From assembly GCF_026914185.1 (NCBI RefSeq), contig NC_070559.1:5873501-5937500 (forward strand): a stretch of 64,000 nt of DNA, in the 5' to 3' direction. Shown piece after piece: positions 1 through 11,960 of the stretch. Every line of letters begins with the position of its first letter. Positions within the stretch are counted from its first letter, which is position 1. The notes under the pieces were generated by a model. That model was not told the origin of the DNA, searched no databases, and was given only the letters and a program-made list of their open reading frames with translations. Both the position numbers and the translations under genes were made by a program. Source of the DNA: Puccinia triticina. Lineage: Eukaryota > Basidiomycota > Pucciniomycetes > Pucciniales > Pucciniaceae.

Positions 1-1057
1 GTTCCCTCCTCATCAAACTGGTCAAGCAGTTGTCTGAGGAGGTTACCTCCTGTTACGAGTAAATATCACAGCTCTCCACCATAAGGATGAGCTGAGGAGA
101 GATCCTCACCTCTCCCCATCTAGAAATCTATCAACTGTCTAGCAAACCCGCGCGGAAGAACACGGAGACGTTCCTTCCTTCCCCTTGAACAATTCCTAAC
201 ATATTGCTAGATCTACCTACCAGGGGCGAGGACCAAGGACCAAAACACGAAATCAGAAAACTGAACAGACTGAACCACCAAAACCCAGAACCCCAAACGT
301 GATCATCCAGAACCAGAACCAAGACAAGGACAAACAAAACCCTCACCTGAACCAAGCGGGAGATCAAGACCGCCGAACGAAATGGCTGCACTCCAACAAT
401 GAGTGGTGTTAATCAACAAACTAAATATGTATTTCTGATAAGCAATCTGAATAAATACATGTGATAGAATAAAATAAGAGAAGATAAAATACCTCAAGGC
501 AAGGAGAACAAAGATAGCAAGCATGCGGAGAACGCAGATAGCAAGCATGCGGAGAACAAGAGACACAGGACACCAGACAACTAGCTCAAAAGGAAAATAA
601 TGTCAATGTTGATGTTTGATGAGAAGGTTGCAGTTTGAGAATGATCAGCCAGAACCTACAAATTGATTTGAATGGAGTTGCCAAAATAGGAAAGGGTCAG
701 CGGTTTGTTGGAAGGGAGGGAGAAAATGGAGACAACACAACAAAGGCAAAGACAGAAGAAAAGATGATGATGATGATATTCACAATAAAATATAATGTGA
801 AAAAGATCAACCAGTGATGATGTCAAGGTGGAGGAACAACAAGATTAGTTTAAGCTATGAGGCAGTGAGATGATGAATACTGCAGGTTCCCTGAGAGAAG
901 AAGAATTGGTTGATGAAGAAGGGAACTTCATATATTGAGGAATCAAAGATAGGAGGAACCGAGCGGAGTTCTTGCAGGGGAACGTTGAGAGGACCAAGAG
1001 CCAAATGATGTCAGTTGAGACTGGGGCCACTAGAGATCTAGAGGGATTTCACATGAA
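1..1057. other. Intergenic, no supported gene
   Basis: No reading frame here shows recognisable protein similarity or a convincing exon structure. The only structure noted is a short direct repeat: a 22-base unit beginning AGATAGCAAGC occurs at about 511-532 and again at 535-556, followed by a partial match. Confidence 0.5.
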
Positions 1058-1184
1058 TGGAGGACTTCCCGTTGAGATCTACAGGCCCTGCAGCCCCTGG
1101 GACGGCATTTCCCCGCAAAAATTAAGGTTTTCTGGCTGCAGATCTGGTTCTGCAGGGGGCTGTAGGTTGACGGGAGGTCCTCCA
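1058..1184. mobile_element. Small MITE with TGGAGGAC termini
   Basis: An imperfect inverted repeat of about 127 bp. The left end reads TGGAGGACTTCCCG and continues into a CTGCAG-rich segment. The right end is its imperfect reverse complement, ending GGTCCTCCA. The same terminal motif bounds a larger foldback at 22665-23273, so both probably belong to one non-autonomous family. No coding capacity and no clear target duplication are visible. Confidence 0.55.
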
Positions 1185-2030
1185 ATATCAACATTGCTTT
1201 CTTTGCAACCATGGTACTTTCCTCTATTAAAGATGCTCTTGATGTACCAACCTGTTTCTTAGTTTTTCTTTTCCCTCAAGAAATCCAAAAGTTGAAATCA
1301 AGTTTGTTTCTTCATTATGCAGTTCTCAGCATCTACCCATGCTTTGGCCCTAAAAAGGAGATCATGTATACCAGTGATTGCTTTGTTTGAGTGTAAGAAG
1401 CATGGCGGACTCTGCCCATCAATATACAATTTATGGCCAGATATTTTCTGAAACACTCAAAATGAAGGACCTCACAGCCTCACATGGAAGGCATATTTTC
1501 ATGGCAAGTTTTTGACTGAGAGTTTTCTGGCTTCCCTCCCTTGGAATAATTGGCTTGTAATACATATCAGTATCTTTCTAGCTCACTTCATGAGGACTGC
1601 AGTGAAGAAAAAAAAAATGATCATAAAGAAGCAGAATTTATACTTTGAATTGAGCTCGACAACACATGTCATATTGAGGGGTTCAAACCTGAGTACAATG
1701 CACCAACAAGAGTTGGGGAGCATGTCGTTTGTTCGGTGTGTCTTGGTATGAAGCTAAATATGTAGTTTTTTTGAGGCTTACTGCGTGCCCATTCATTGCA
1801 TGTTTCGACGAAGAACTGCCGAACTGGTGTAGCCTAAACAGCTGCTTAGAGCGCTTCTGCGGAGGTTCATGACCTAAACATGCATATTATCAAGTGAGTT
1901 ATCCTGAGCTCATTCCATTCATTATACACTTTCCTTCTGTTCTTATTCTATCCCACAGATCTCTGTGCATTTATACCATTATCGGCTTGACTAACAGATC
2001 AGTCAATAATATCTTGTGGGCTAACCAGAC
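1185..2030. other. Intergenic, upstream of orphan gene
   Basis: No gene is supported. The sequence is AT-rich and should contain the promoter and 5' UTR of the gene starting at 2031, but no distinct element could be identified. Confidence 0.4.
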
Positions 2031-4076
2031 ATGCGCGCTACTTGGATTGTTGCAATGTTGGAAATATGGATATCGTCCTTGGTCGAAATTCGAACTGCAC
2101 CAGCCACTTTGGATGCCATCTGCGAGGTTTCTGCACTGAATTTTGCAAAGTCTATGATGGATGGTATAGGTAAATACCTTTTCAACATTCTCTTTTTAAG
2201 TTTTTCCCAAAGTTCTGCAGTCGGAACCGCAGAATCAAATCACAAACATTTGCTTATCCAAAATCATTTAATCACACCCAGACTCAATTAATCAAGGTTA
2301 TAAAAATGTACTGCACAAAGGTATGAGAAGAATTCAATTACACATGTGCGCCCTCAAGTTCTAATGAGGTTCACGCTGGACTTGTCTCTCTTTTACTCAG
2401 TTGGCGCTTGTCTACCCTGGCGACCCAGGAAAACAAGCAGTGAGTATCTAAGGACACCTATTAATGATAAATTTTAGACATTGAACCGCTTCAACTTGTC
2501 TATCTACATGCAGGACCATGGAAAAAGGTTTCTGAGCGCTATGTAGAAACCAAGAAGGATTTTGAGCAGTGGAAGTTGGATTTTTTGCAGCTATCGAACC
2601 CAACTGATGAGGAAAATAATCGGTTCAAGGAAGACATCGCTGCTGCAATCAACGTGATAGAAAATCTGTTCAAAAGGAAAATTTGGCAGCTTCAAGTGGC
2701 AACGGAGAAATCAGAAGGCGGCAAAGGGCGCAGTTATACTCATCCTTTGCCCGATCACATCGCCAAAATCGATTTCAAGGAACTAGACATTGAATTTCTC
2801 TCATCTATCTTAGAAATGGGAACAACTTGGAGTGATTACCAAAGAGCAGACAATCTAGAACAAATAAGAACCATAGGACATTGGAACAGTCTTATAATCA
2901 AGTTGTTTATTGATTTGGAAGAGCTTGAACTCATCAACAATGAAAGTCTTGCTCACCTGTTGAATTCTTGCAATTGGGCAAAATTAATCTCAAATTATGT
3001 TGTTTGCAACTTCCCAGAATTAACTCTTCTTTTTGGCCGGTATTTGAACTTCAACATCAAACTGAGCCTAACTGAAGACCCCTTGTTCAAAAATCTGAAC
3101 AGCATACTTCATTGTAAGTCAAATTTTATGATTTTGTGAACCTGAACTGAAGTTTTAGCCATGTAGCACATTCCTGATAGATTTGTGTTTTCCAGTCTTA
3201 CATCAAAAAACTTGGGAAAGAATTGAGTTCAATTTCCTGGCTTTTCAAATTGAGCTTTATTTGAAAGGAGAATCAAAACCAGAGGCTTTGGCTATGATGG
3301 AAAAATTCTGTGAGATTGCATCACCAGATAGCAAGAAAGAGACCAAAACTTTGGAGATTTTTTTCAAAGATTTGCTTGTTTATACATCATCTGAATTTAA
3401 GGAATCAAAAAGTATTTCAGATCAGAGGTTGAAGAAGTTCAAACTTCTGTATGAAATGCTTGGATTCATCCTACAATATCATCCCCAGGATCTTTCCAAA
3501 ATTTACATGGAAGGTCTCAGGGAATCAAACCTCTTCAATGAAATCAAAGTATTTGAAGAAGCAGTTGGGTTGATTTCAAGCTGCATTAATGCAGTTTATG
3601 TGAGATCAAAAGTGGTCAAAAAGAACATCAATAACCAAGCTATATCAGAGGAACAATTTGAAAAGATTAATGATTTGTTTGATTTTCCAGGAATCATAAC
3701 TGATTCACATCAAAACAGAAAAGTTTCAAACTTTGGATCTCAAGACAAAGACAAAGTCACTGAAATTCAAACAATTTATGATGAAGTCATCAAAGAAAAT
3801 CAAGGATTGATTGAATCTTCAATACCTTTTTACCTTGAGTTTGGATTGGAAGAAATTGAAACATCAACCAAGCATTTTGAAAATCATATCAAATCATATT
3901 TACTGCAAAAATATCTGTACTGTAGTAAATTCAAGAACCCACCTCTTGTTTCAGCTTTGAATCCGGGTGTGCTGCCAAAGTGTTTTGAAATACTCAGAGA
4001 ATTTGAACACCAATTTATCAAAACATATCATCATTTCCCACAACACACATTCCATTCAAAAAGCAAAATTTATTGA
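2031..4076 (+). CDS. Orphan protein of 552 aa, possibly secreted
   Basis: Proposed CDS: join(2031..2169, 2401..2439, 2514..3113, 3196..4076). All three introns have GT and AG ends, the phases agree, and the total is 1659 nt ending in TGA. The N-terminus (MRATWIVAMLEIWISSLV) is a weak hydrophobic stretch that could be a signal peptide, although an internal Glu makes this uncertain. The rest is rich in Lys, Glu, Phe and Leu with predicted helical character (for example EELELINNESLAHLL), and I recognise no catalytic motif. Long, lineage-restricted, intron-containing proteins of this style are common in rust fungi, but I cannot assign a family. The last two exons carry most of the protein and are open over 600 and 881 nt, which makes the gene itself likely. 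The first two short exons are less certain. Confidence 0.7.
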
Positions 4077-5476
4077 TTCAATTATTTTACCCACTCTTTG
4101 CATTCAAATAAAAAATCTATATGAGTCCAAAAGATATGTTTCATTGTGATGGATTCAAATGATTTCTTCCTGTCCATATGGAGTTTCTCATGCAAATCCA
4201 TTTTTTATGTCTTGCAAATTGTGATTCATCTGAAATTGCTGCAGATCGGCCAGCTTGATCAAGTGGAAGGTTCAAATGGGACTTGTTCAAACTTCTGGTA
4301 AAAAACCAGGTACTTGTATGGCTGGGAGTGGTGACTGGATGGTACTTGATCAAATTTCAAACCATAGATGTCCATTTTCAAATTAGACAACAGTGGCTGG
4401 TGGGTGCTGTTGATGGCTACTATTGGTTCTCAAACACCATCATCCTCCTTGATAGCTACCCTTTACTTTTTTTTTGCTTCAATTTCTGGGTCAGACCCCC
4501 TGAACAACACACATCAGTATGCACTATTGATTGATTTGGGTGAAGTTCATTCCCAAGAATAGGTGATGTAAGAATTCACAACCTTGGGCCTCAGGCTCTG
4601 GTCAACTCAAAAACATCTTTATCAAGTTCTTTGTGATAGATATCTGTCCAAGTTCAAATCTAACAACAATGTAATTATAGACTATATACTATACTACCAA
4701 GCTTCCAATAAATGATTACTATAAATGTCCCAGCCATTTGCTAAACAAAAGTGATACACCGTGAAATGATTCATATCAGCATGATTTATGATCCTAGAAC
4801 TATCAATAGATGTAGTAGTGACCTCATTCTATTGGAGGTTGAGATATCCAGCAGTGTCTACTAAGTTTTCAAGGTCTCCCTACCCATAGTAACTAAACAT
4901 GCATGCACTACTTCAAGTCTTTGAATTTAACTCTGACCTTTAAAACTTAAACCAGGATATAGCAGTAAAATGTGGAGGTGGGAGAAAGCACTTTTTATAA
5001 CAGATACAAAAGAAATGCCCTAGAGGAGCAATCAAAATATAAGAAATCCCTATTGATTCAATATACATGTGACACAGGATTAATTTGATTATTGTGAATT
5101 CATTTGTGCCGTCTCTTCTCATATCAAACTCCCCTACGTCACAGCAGTCTTCTTAATTTCCTCCACATAAGATGTAAATGTAGAGGAAGAGCAGGAAAGA
5201 GATGAAGAAGTAAAGAATATATTTATTGTATCTTTCACCATGTATTTGCTTAAGACAGTATTGATATAAGTATGATGAGCTGATAAGGGAAAAGATGAAA
5301 CCAATAGATTTCGGAAACAAAGGAAAGAATAAAGCACTTGAGCCAGAAGCGCTTTAATTCTTCGATATTTCCCTATGGTCTTGCTAACAAGTAGCAAGAA
5401 CCATCTATCTACCCTGGTGACGAGACGGCTGGACGATCGGAGTCGATGAGAGATGGCGGGGTGTGGGTGTGCTCTT
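4077..5476. other. Intergenic, no supported gene
   Basis: AT-rich sequence between the convergent ends of the orphan gene and the Hrp1-like gene. Short frames on both strands are not supported by composition or similarity. It must contain the two 3' UTRs and polyadenylation signals. Confidence 0.4.
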
Positions 5477-7927
5477 TTAGTACGGAGCGTAGCTGCGGGG
5501 GCCACGTTGATTGCGAGATGGGCCACCAGATGATGGGGGGTTGGCGTGTTGATGGTACGGAGGGAAAGCGCCTGGTGCAGCGGCTCTCATGCCCGGGGGT
5601 CCAGCTCGCCAGTCATGGCCATAGCCGCTACTAGGAGACCGATGATACGCCCCGCCGTAAGCACCTACCATGCTCCCCGGCACATCGTGCATCATCCCGC
5701 GAGCCGGACCCAATCCCCGATCGTCATGTGGGATCCCCATGCCCATGTATAGGCCCCGATTCGGCCCACCTGCCATCGGCTGAACCATCGACGGATTCCA
5801 TCCTTTCCAATTCGGGCCCGTCATTCCTGGCTTGAAGTAACCGGCCATAGGAGCCGGATGGAATGGGGGAGGCTCATGGTGAGCTGGTCCAGCATAGGGC
5901 ACCCCATAGCGATCGAGTGGGGCAGGGGCCATTTTGGCCAGATCATCTCTGCTGTCAAACCTAGCACGGCTCGGAGCTTTCTTTTTGACCTCCAACTAAT
6001 TTGATCGTCCGGGTCAGTCGACAAAAAAGCTGAGCAACTTGACATATTAGAGCTTACAGGATGGCCATCCATAACGAACGGTCCACACCTTAGAAGGGAC
6101 TCCGCATCATCACCAGTCACCAAGTTGATGAATCCAAATCCCCGATGCCGATTACTATCTCGATCCATCATCAGAATAGCCTCTTCGATGTTGGCTTGCG
6201 AATCATACTGCGCCCAGAAAGCTCGGAAACCTGTAGGTATGAAAGCCAGAAGAGGTCAGAAGCCGTAGTTCGTGGTCCAAAAATAGAGCGAAATGATTTA
6301 CTTTGGGGAGTCGCGTCCTCTGGCATGCCCCGGCAAAACAGTTTGTTGCTCAGAGAGGCTGGCGTCTCAGCACCAAATTGATGATGCGCCACACGTCTGT
6401 CGGCCATGGGTGCACCAGCGATTCCCGGTGGACCTGAGCCACTTCCCCGGGGTATCGCTCTTTTGGGATCGATCTGTTTATACAAGGTAGAATATATATA
6501 TATATCGTCAACCTTGCGCTGCTTTTAAATTTCATGGAAGCGCATCAAAGCGAATCTTGATCATGCCAAGCAACTACTACCTGTAGACGGCATGCTTAGC
6601 AGGACTAAAAAGATACTAAACCGCTCACAAGTTTCCCGTCGAGGAAGTGCTCTTTGACCATCACTTTGTTAACTACCGTTGGATCGGCAAAGGTCAAGAA
6701 AGCAAACCCCCTCGAACGTCCGTTGGTGGGGTCTCTCATGATTGTACAGTGGACGACATTGCCGAACTGAGTAAAATATTGCTTCAGAGCATCTATTGAT
6801 CGAACGTGAAAAAGTAATGGGATCTCATGTGAGGCTCAGAGGAGAAATCGAAATCTCTCTTTTCTTTTTTCTTTTTCCAAACAGACAGTATTTAGCTGGC
6901 ACGAACCCTCAGTGGTTTCCCAATTTAATCCGCCAACGAACATTTTGCTACGTGGATTACGATGGAGTGAAGTTTGGAATGTAAACGAAGTTTGTAGTTT
7001 TTATTTTCGCCAATCGGATAAGAGCGAGCATGTGTGTATGGATATATGTATACATAATAGATCAGAAGAATTTCGGTAATTAGTAGTCTATCAATGTGAG
7101 CACCAAGCAATAGATACAGTCTATGACAAGATTAAGAGAAGGAAAAAGGAAAGAGATAATCTAGACGTAGCCATAATTTATATTTATGCTTGCAATGCTC
7201 CTGCGGGCCGTAGTACTGAGAAGCCATGATGATGACCATAATCCAATCACTAGATAGTGTAAGTTAACAAGTACTGAATCTGGTAGCTAAAGTCGATTGG
7301 ACTCGGTACAACACTCAAGTTTGATCAACCATGATGTACATAAACCGATAAGTAGTTGAGGATAGTTGCCTCAAGGAGCTCGTGTTAGTTGAATAAGATC
7401 AGCAGGTTCATTATTCCGAGGTCTGCTCAAGAGCAATCGAAATGATTGCAGGAGATACGAGGGAGAGCATATGCCGCTGCTAGACCGTGTGGAGCAGGAA
7501 TGGGTGGGAGTGGAAAGAGAGAGAAAAAAAATAACCGAAGTACTAACCCTTCATCAGGCATGTCGGAGGGTTTGACTCCCCATAATTTGCTACCCGGGCC
7601 AGTGTGAGCTGTAGAATTCGTATCAACAGGAGGACGAGGGGGATGAGGCGGATCCGATTGACCGATTGGGTGATGATTCTTGTTCGCATACGACGGATCT
7701 TCGTAGGTAGATATCGAGAAGGTCGTAGGTTGCGACGTGGTGCGGGAGTTCATCGTATGGTCAGGGATAGCGGCGGGGGGACTTGGGGCGTTGGCCCTCT
7801 GATCGGTCTGCATTGTGCTTGCAGGTTCGGTAGTGGACGTTGCTTGTTGAGAGGGTGACAAGGCAACTGGCGAGCCGACGTCATCAACGTCCCCATACAG
7901 GTCTCCGTAAAGGTCAAGTTCAGCCAT
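5477..7927 (-). CDS. HRP1: Hrp1/Nab4-like two-RRM RNA-binding protein
   Basis: Six exons, complement(5477..5995, 6058..6230, 6302..6473, 6629..6792, 6907..6947, 7548..7927), are in phase and give 482 codons plus TAA. The N-terminus is low complexity and begins MAELDLYGDLYGDVDD. RRM1 starts KMFVGGLNWETTEDAL, has RNP1-like GRSRGFAFLTF, and ends in the family signature IDPKRAIPR. RRM2 follows with NKLFCRGMPEDATPQSFRAF and RNP1-like HRGFGFIN, then LEVKKKAPSR. The C-terminus is rich in Pro, Gly, Met and Tyr. Yeast Hrp1/Nab4 (CF IB) shuttles between nucleus and cytoplasm and acts in mRNA 3'-end cleavage and polyadenylation and in nonsense-mediated decay. That role is inferred here from the RRM pair and the linker. 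RRM2 departs from the usual IFVGG-type RNP2 and may bind RNA less conventionally. Confidence 0.92.
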
Positions 7928-8978
7928 CGGGATAGCTGTATGGATCTAATGGAAAGATTGGGCAGTCAGCAGACGGACGATTCGAATTGATCGGTCGATC
8001 GATCTAAGAGCGGAGAATAATACGAACGAGTTGAGTGAGTAGACCCTTCGATATGAGAGGGTCAGAAGGCGACTAAAAGAGCTCGATAGTGTGTATGTAT
8101 ATATGTAAGATACGAGATGTGAGGTGGTGGTGGTGGTGAGGTGGTGGTGGTGTGCAGTTGGGGGCGGGAGATGCGGTGGAGGGAAGTCGGTTGAGGCTGG
8201 GGCGGCGTGGACTCCCCCCGGAGGAGCAAGAGGGTGGCGGCTGGCGGGCTGTGCATGCTCTGTATCCGCAGTTTGTAGCCATGACACCAAGTTTCACAGC
8301 CCGGGATTGAGGATCGGGGCTCGCCGGACGTCGGCAAGCTGCACGACAACGCAGCGTCGATCCTGTCGACAGACGACGGCGGCCACGCGGAAACAGAACG
8401 AGAGCACACAATTAATCAAAACAACTTCACTTAAATATCCATCAAATCAGAATGGAGCATGCTTCTCTACCATATCAATCGAATTTTTGGTACAAGAATG
8501 AAGGACTTTCAGTTAAATCTGCAGCCCCTGCAGATGTTGATTTTGACACAGAAAAAAGAAGGGTCCATCGCGTGATAATGAAGCGTCATATGTAAAAAAA
8601 TGTGTTTCATGTGGCATGTGAACACTTTCCATGCAAAAAATGGGATTTCACTGAGATGCCTACACGGCGGGCGCGTTTCGCCGTCAGGAGGACAGATATT
8701 TCCTGTACTCAGGACTCTGTTTGACCCACCAGTGGTTGAAGACATGATGGCGGGGCGCACGATGTCTGCCAAAGAGCCGGCAGGCACACTGGTCGGATGG
8801 CCTGTGTAATAGCAGTGTCAATGACAGCCAGCAGATTGTCCACACAACCAGCGCTGTCTTGAGGACAACAGAATGGGTGCCATTGGGACGAGCCCCCCAC
8901 ATGCCATAACCTTAAACACAGACCCCCAAGGTCGGTCATAGGCGGCAGAATACTGGCGCTCAGACCCAGGCAGGCCGC
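7928..8978. other. 5' region of HRP1-like gene and left flank of retroelement
   Basis: No gene is supported. Overlapping short frames at 8060-8410 are shadows of a (GGT)n-rich tract at about 8120-8155. The half nearest 7928 should hold the promoter and 5' UTR of the Hrp1-like gene. The last bases before 8979 include CCGC, the left copy of the retroelement target duplication. Confidence 0.45.
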
Positions 8979-9838
8979 TGTGAGAATGAAAGCTGGTTGG
9001 TTGGTGAAGATTGTCCGCTAACCGCCTCCTTCAAGAATAATGATGTCCGGGCTGTGTGATTGTCGGTAACTCGGCTCCGCACTGCTACTTTCCGCTAGCC
9101 TTCAGCGCTCCTCTACTGAGCCTGATCTATAGCGTAATAATCCGCAAGTGAATAAAGCTCTGCACTTCGTAGCCCAAAACCGCAAGTAACTCTCAAATAT
9201 AGATAAGAACACAGATAATCTCCTAATAACTCTAGTACGTCCGTAGTTGTAAGTACAATGATGAGTAAATCCGTAAGATGATAGCCTAATAGGATAAGGG
9301 AAAAAGAAAAGAGAAAAACCCTGAACCACCCCCATCCTTCCCTCCACGCATGTCACCGTTCCCACCCGATCCCGCACATCTGACACTTTCCCGCACTAGT
9401 CCTCCAGCTCCGCCCACTAACCCGCTTGTCACTCTCCCAGACTCCGCTCCTCTCTGACGCTTGTCCTCCCACCGTCCTCTGTCTAGCCCCCGTCAGTCGT
9501 TCTCTCGCCACCGCCTTCACCCCGGTTCCACCCGCTCCGGCTGTCGTGGCTCACCCGCTGACGCGCCGCTGCTACCAGTCCACGTGTGTAGTCCCGCCGC
9601 AGTCCAGCCCTGTCTTTTCCGCTCCGATCCGAATACCCAATCCGAAATCCGCGATCCGCAATCCGCAATCCGCGATCCGCGGGCGACTTTCCGTAAGCTT
9701 TCCTAGCGTGCTTTCCTGACCTCATCCTCAGTGCTTATGTCACCGGAATGCACTCTGCCTGAGCGGCTTTGTGCATTCCCCGCCCGCGCTATCCCCGCGT
9801 GGACATTTCTACCGCGCTTGCCTATATAAATCACCACA
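8979..9838 (-). repeat. 3' LTR (left), 860 bp
   Basis: Begins TGTGAGAATG and ends CACCACA on the plus strand, matching the right LTR. It differs from it by roughly 16 substitutions and a few indels. The main indel is an ATCCGCA-type microsatellite expansion at about 9640-9680. Many of the substitutions are CpG transitions. A TATATAAA at 9823-9830 faces into the element on the plus strand. Confidence 0.95.
9823..9830 (+). promoter_or_regulatory. TATA box in LTR facing the antisense gene
   Basis: TATATAAA lies 8 bp from the inner edge of the left LTR, on the strand opposite to gag-pol. It is about 130 bp upstream of the ATG at 9959, so transcription would start just inside the element. The same sequence occurs in the right LTR at 21340-21347, where it faces out into flanking DNA. 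Promoter activity is inferred from sequence and position only. Confidence 0.55.
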
Positions 9839-9958
9839 TCCGCCCCAGTTTTGAAGTCCTGCCCCCAGGATCTTCCCACACATTTGTCCGCTCCCACACT
9901 CCTCACACCTACCCCATACACATCATCCTCCTTTCCCACCCATCTCTTCCCGTTCAAC

Positions 9959-11365
9959 ATGGTAGCTTGTGATTGCTGCACTCGACTCGGACTACCCTGC
10001 GTCTACTCCCGCGCTGGTCGTGCGTGTAATAACTGTTGAGATTCGAAACACCGCTGCTCCGCCTTCACTCCCAAGTCCGACAACTCTTGCAGAAACCGCA
10101 AGTTGCACAACCGTCCGCCGCCGTCTGGATCCCGAAGCTCTTGTGCGGAAGGCTCCCCATCTGTTATCTCGGTCAGTTCCCGCACCAAGTCGCCCTCCGC
10201 ACACGGTGAAGACCTTATGATGCCGCCACCCAATTGTGCCGACTGCTCAAGCGTCAAAGAATACGTCCAACAAGCCAAGGCGTGGGCCAATAAACACGGC
10301 GTCAACAAGCCTTTAGTCGACGAGCGTCTCAAACTTCCTCAAGAACCTGCATTGGCCCCCACCGCTGGGCCTTCATCGGCTGCCAGGCCTTCTCCCGCTA
10401 CTGGTCCAAAGCGCCCCTCGGCGGATTCTATGGATCAGTCCTCTAAGCGTCCATGCCCATCCGGTCCGCAAACCCTAGGTCTCGCAGCCCGGTTTTCTGC
10501 TCGTCCGCGTGATCCAACACCAATCGTTCTTTCTCCAGAGCCCACATTTCCCCAGGCTCCCGGTAAGTAATCTTTCCGCTTCTACTTGTTGCATCGCCGC
10601 TAACCATTGACCGCTTTTTCCGGTCCAGCTACCCCAGCAAAGGACACCAAGATGGCACCTGAAGACCCGTCCCATACTCCTTCCGGCTCACCGCCCAGTT
10701 CCCCGCAGCCCGTTCCGCACGCCAAAATCCCGCAAGCCAGAGCCGCTCGCGCCGCCTCGATCCACACGTTGGAGTCCACGGACCCGCCTTCTCCGCCGGC
10801 CGATACCACTCCAAAGGCGCCTCGACTCCTTGCCCCGCCAGCCACTACTGTACCAGCCGCGTCTCGTGACTCTCCGACTCCACGCCCTTGAGCCTCGTCG
10901 GTACCTATCCATTTACCGCCGCCTAACGAGCCTGCCGCGGACTCCGAAGCTGGGTTGCTTAATCGTGTAATCGCGGAGATTGCCCGCGACTTGCGCGACA
11001 CCTTCCCCGAGAATCCCCTCTGGGAACAAGCCGTATTCCCCGCCGCCGCCGTACTCGAATGCGTAGGCGCTTTCCGCGATATGTACCGCGCTCTGCTTCA
11101 CCTCTCCGCGGTAACACCCGCTCAACGCCGCCGTAGGTACGCAGTCTTCCTCATTGGCATCAACCAGCTCGTCAAACGCCTTGAGCTAGCCGTTGTCGTT
11201 CCCACCGACAAACGTGCTCTTTGAGCTCGACAGCACTTAGAGGAAACATTACGAAACGAGCCACACCCCGCGCAACCCACCGCCGCAGACTACAACATTC
11301 CTATCCCTGCGGAGCGCCTCCGGACTGAGCATACCCGCCGCTCCTCTGACACCCAACTTCCCTAG
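9959..11365 (+). pseudogene. Antisense zinc-cluster-like gene of the retroelement
   Basis: A two-exon gene, join(9959..10562, 10629..11365), runs opposite to gag-pol. The intron has GTAAGT and CCAG ends with a GCTAAC branch-like site, and the phase is kept across it. The N-terminus has cysteines spaced as in a fungal zinc cluster: CDCCTRLGLPC, then ACNNC, then after the first stop a continuing KHRC. A long region rich in Pro, Ser and Ala follows. The C-terminal domain is helical (for example LLNRVIAEIARDLRDTF). Three in-frame codons are TGA (10037, 10889, 11222), each one C-to-T change from CGA. The frame otherwise stays open to TAG at 11363. This reads as a recently inactivated accessory gene. 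A DNA- or RNA-binding regulatory role is only a guess from the cysteine pattern. Confidence 0.7.
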
Positions 11366-11960
11366 CTTCCCTTTTCCGCTTTCTCTTCTCCTTCTCTGTT
11401 ATCGTCTCCCCCCTTGTATATAGTCCTATCCTGCGGAAACAATGCTCGAAATACACGCACATTCTGAGCTCCGCACCCGGATAAGTTCCACCTAGAGAGA
11501 GAAAACCACTGAGAATTCAAAGCAAAGTGAGCAAAAGGGTCCGCCATCCCAAAAAAAATATTTTATAAGTGCCTGGACCTCCCCAGAATGAGAACCACTT
11601 TAGTCCCCGCACTACTTTTTCCATTTTTATCCTTCTTTTTTTTTTCACCCTTTTACCGTAACACAATCCAGAAAGAAACCGCAATCCACAAGAGAGAAAG
11701 TCCAGAGAGAAAACCGCAATCCACAAGATAAAACCAGAGAAAAACCGCAATCCACAAGCTAAAAATTCCGCAAGGTACCTGGTCCGCCCCAGAAGGATTT
11801 TCTGCACAAAAATCCCCGTACCCCGCACCTAGAAATACAGATAGACAACAAGCCAGTGAAACGTATAACAAACTGAAACCAAACTCTATAAGATAACGAA
11901 CATTCTGGGGTGGCTATGTAACCTGGCTGTAGACCAGATAGCGCACCCCCTCACCAATAA
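11366..11960. other. Spacer between convergent antisense gene and pol
   Basis: About 600 bp containing imperfect repeats of a unit with AACCGCAATCCACAAG at about 11675-11760. The antisense gene and pol converge here, so it should hold both 3' ends. No gene is supported. Confidence 0.5.

Noticed and set aside
8062..8501. Overlapping 110-125 codon frames on both strands
   Set aside because: They arise from GGT/ACC repeats in the 5' region of the Hrp1-like gene and have no similarity.
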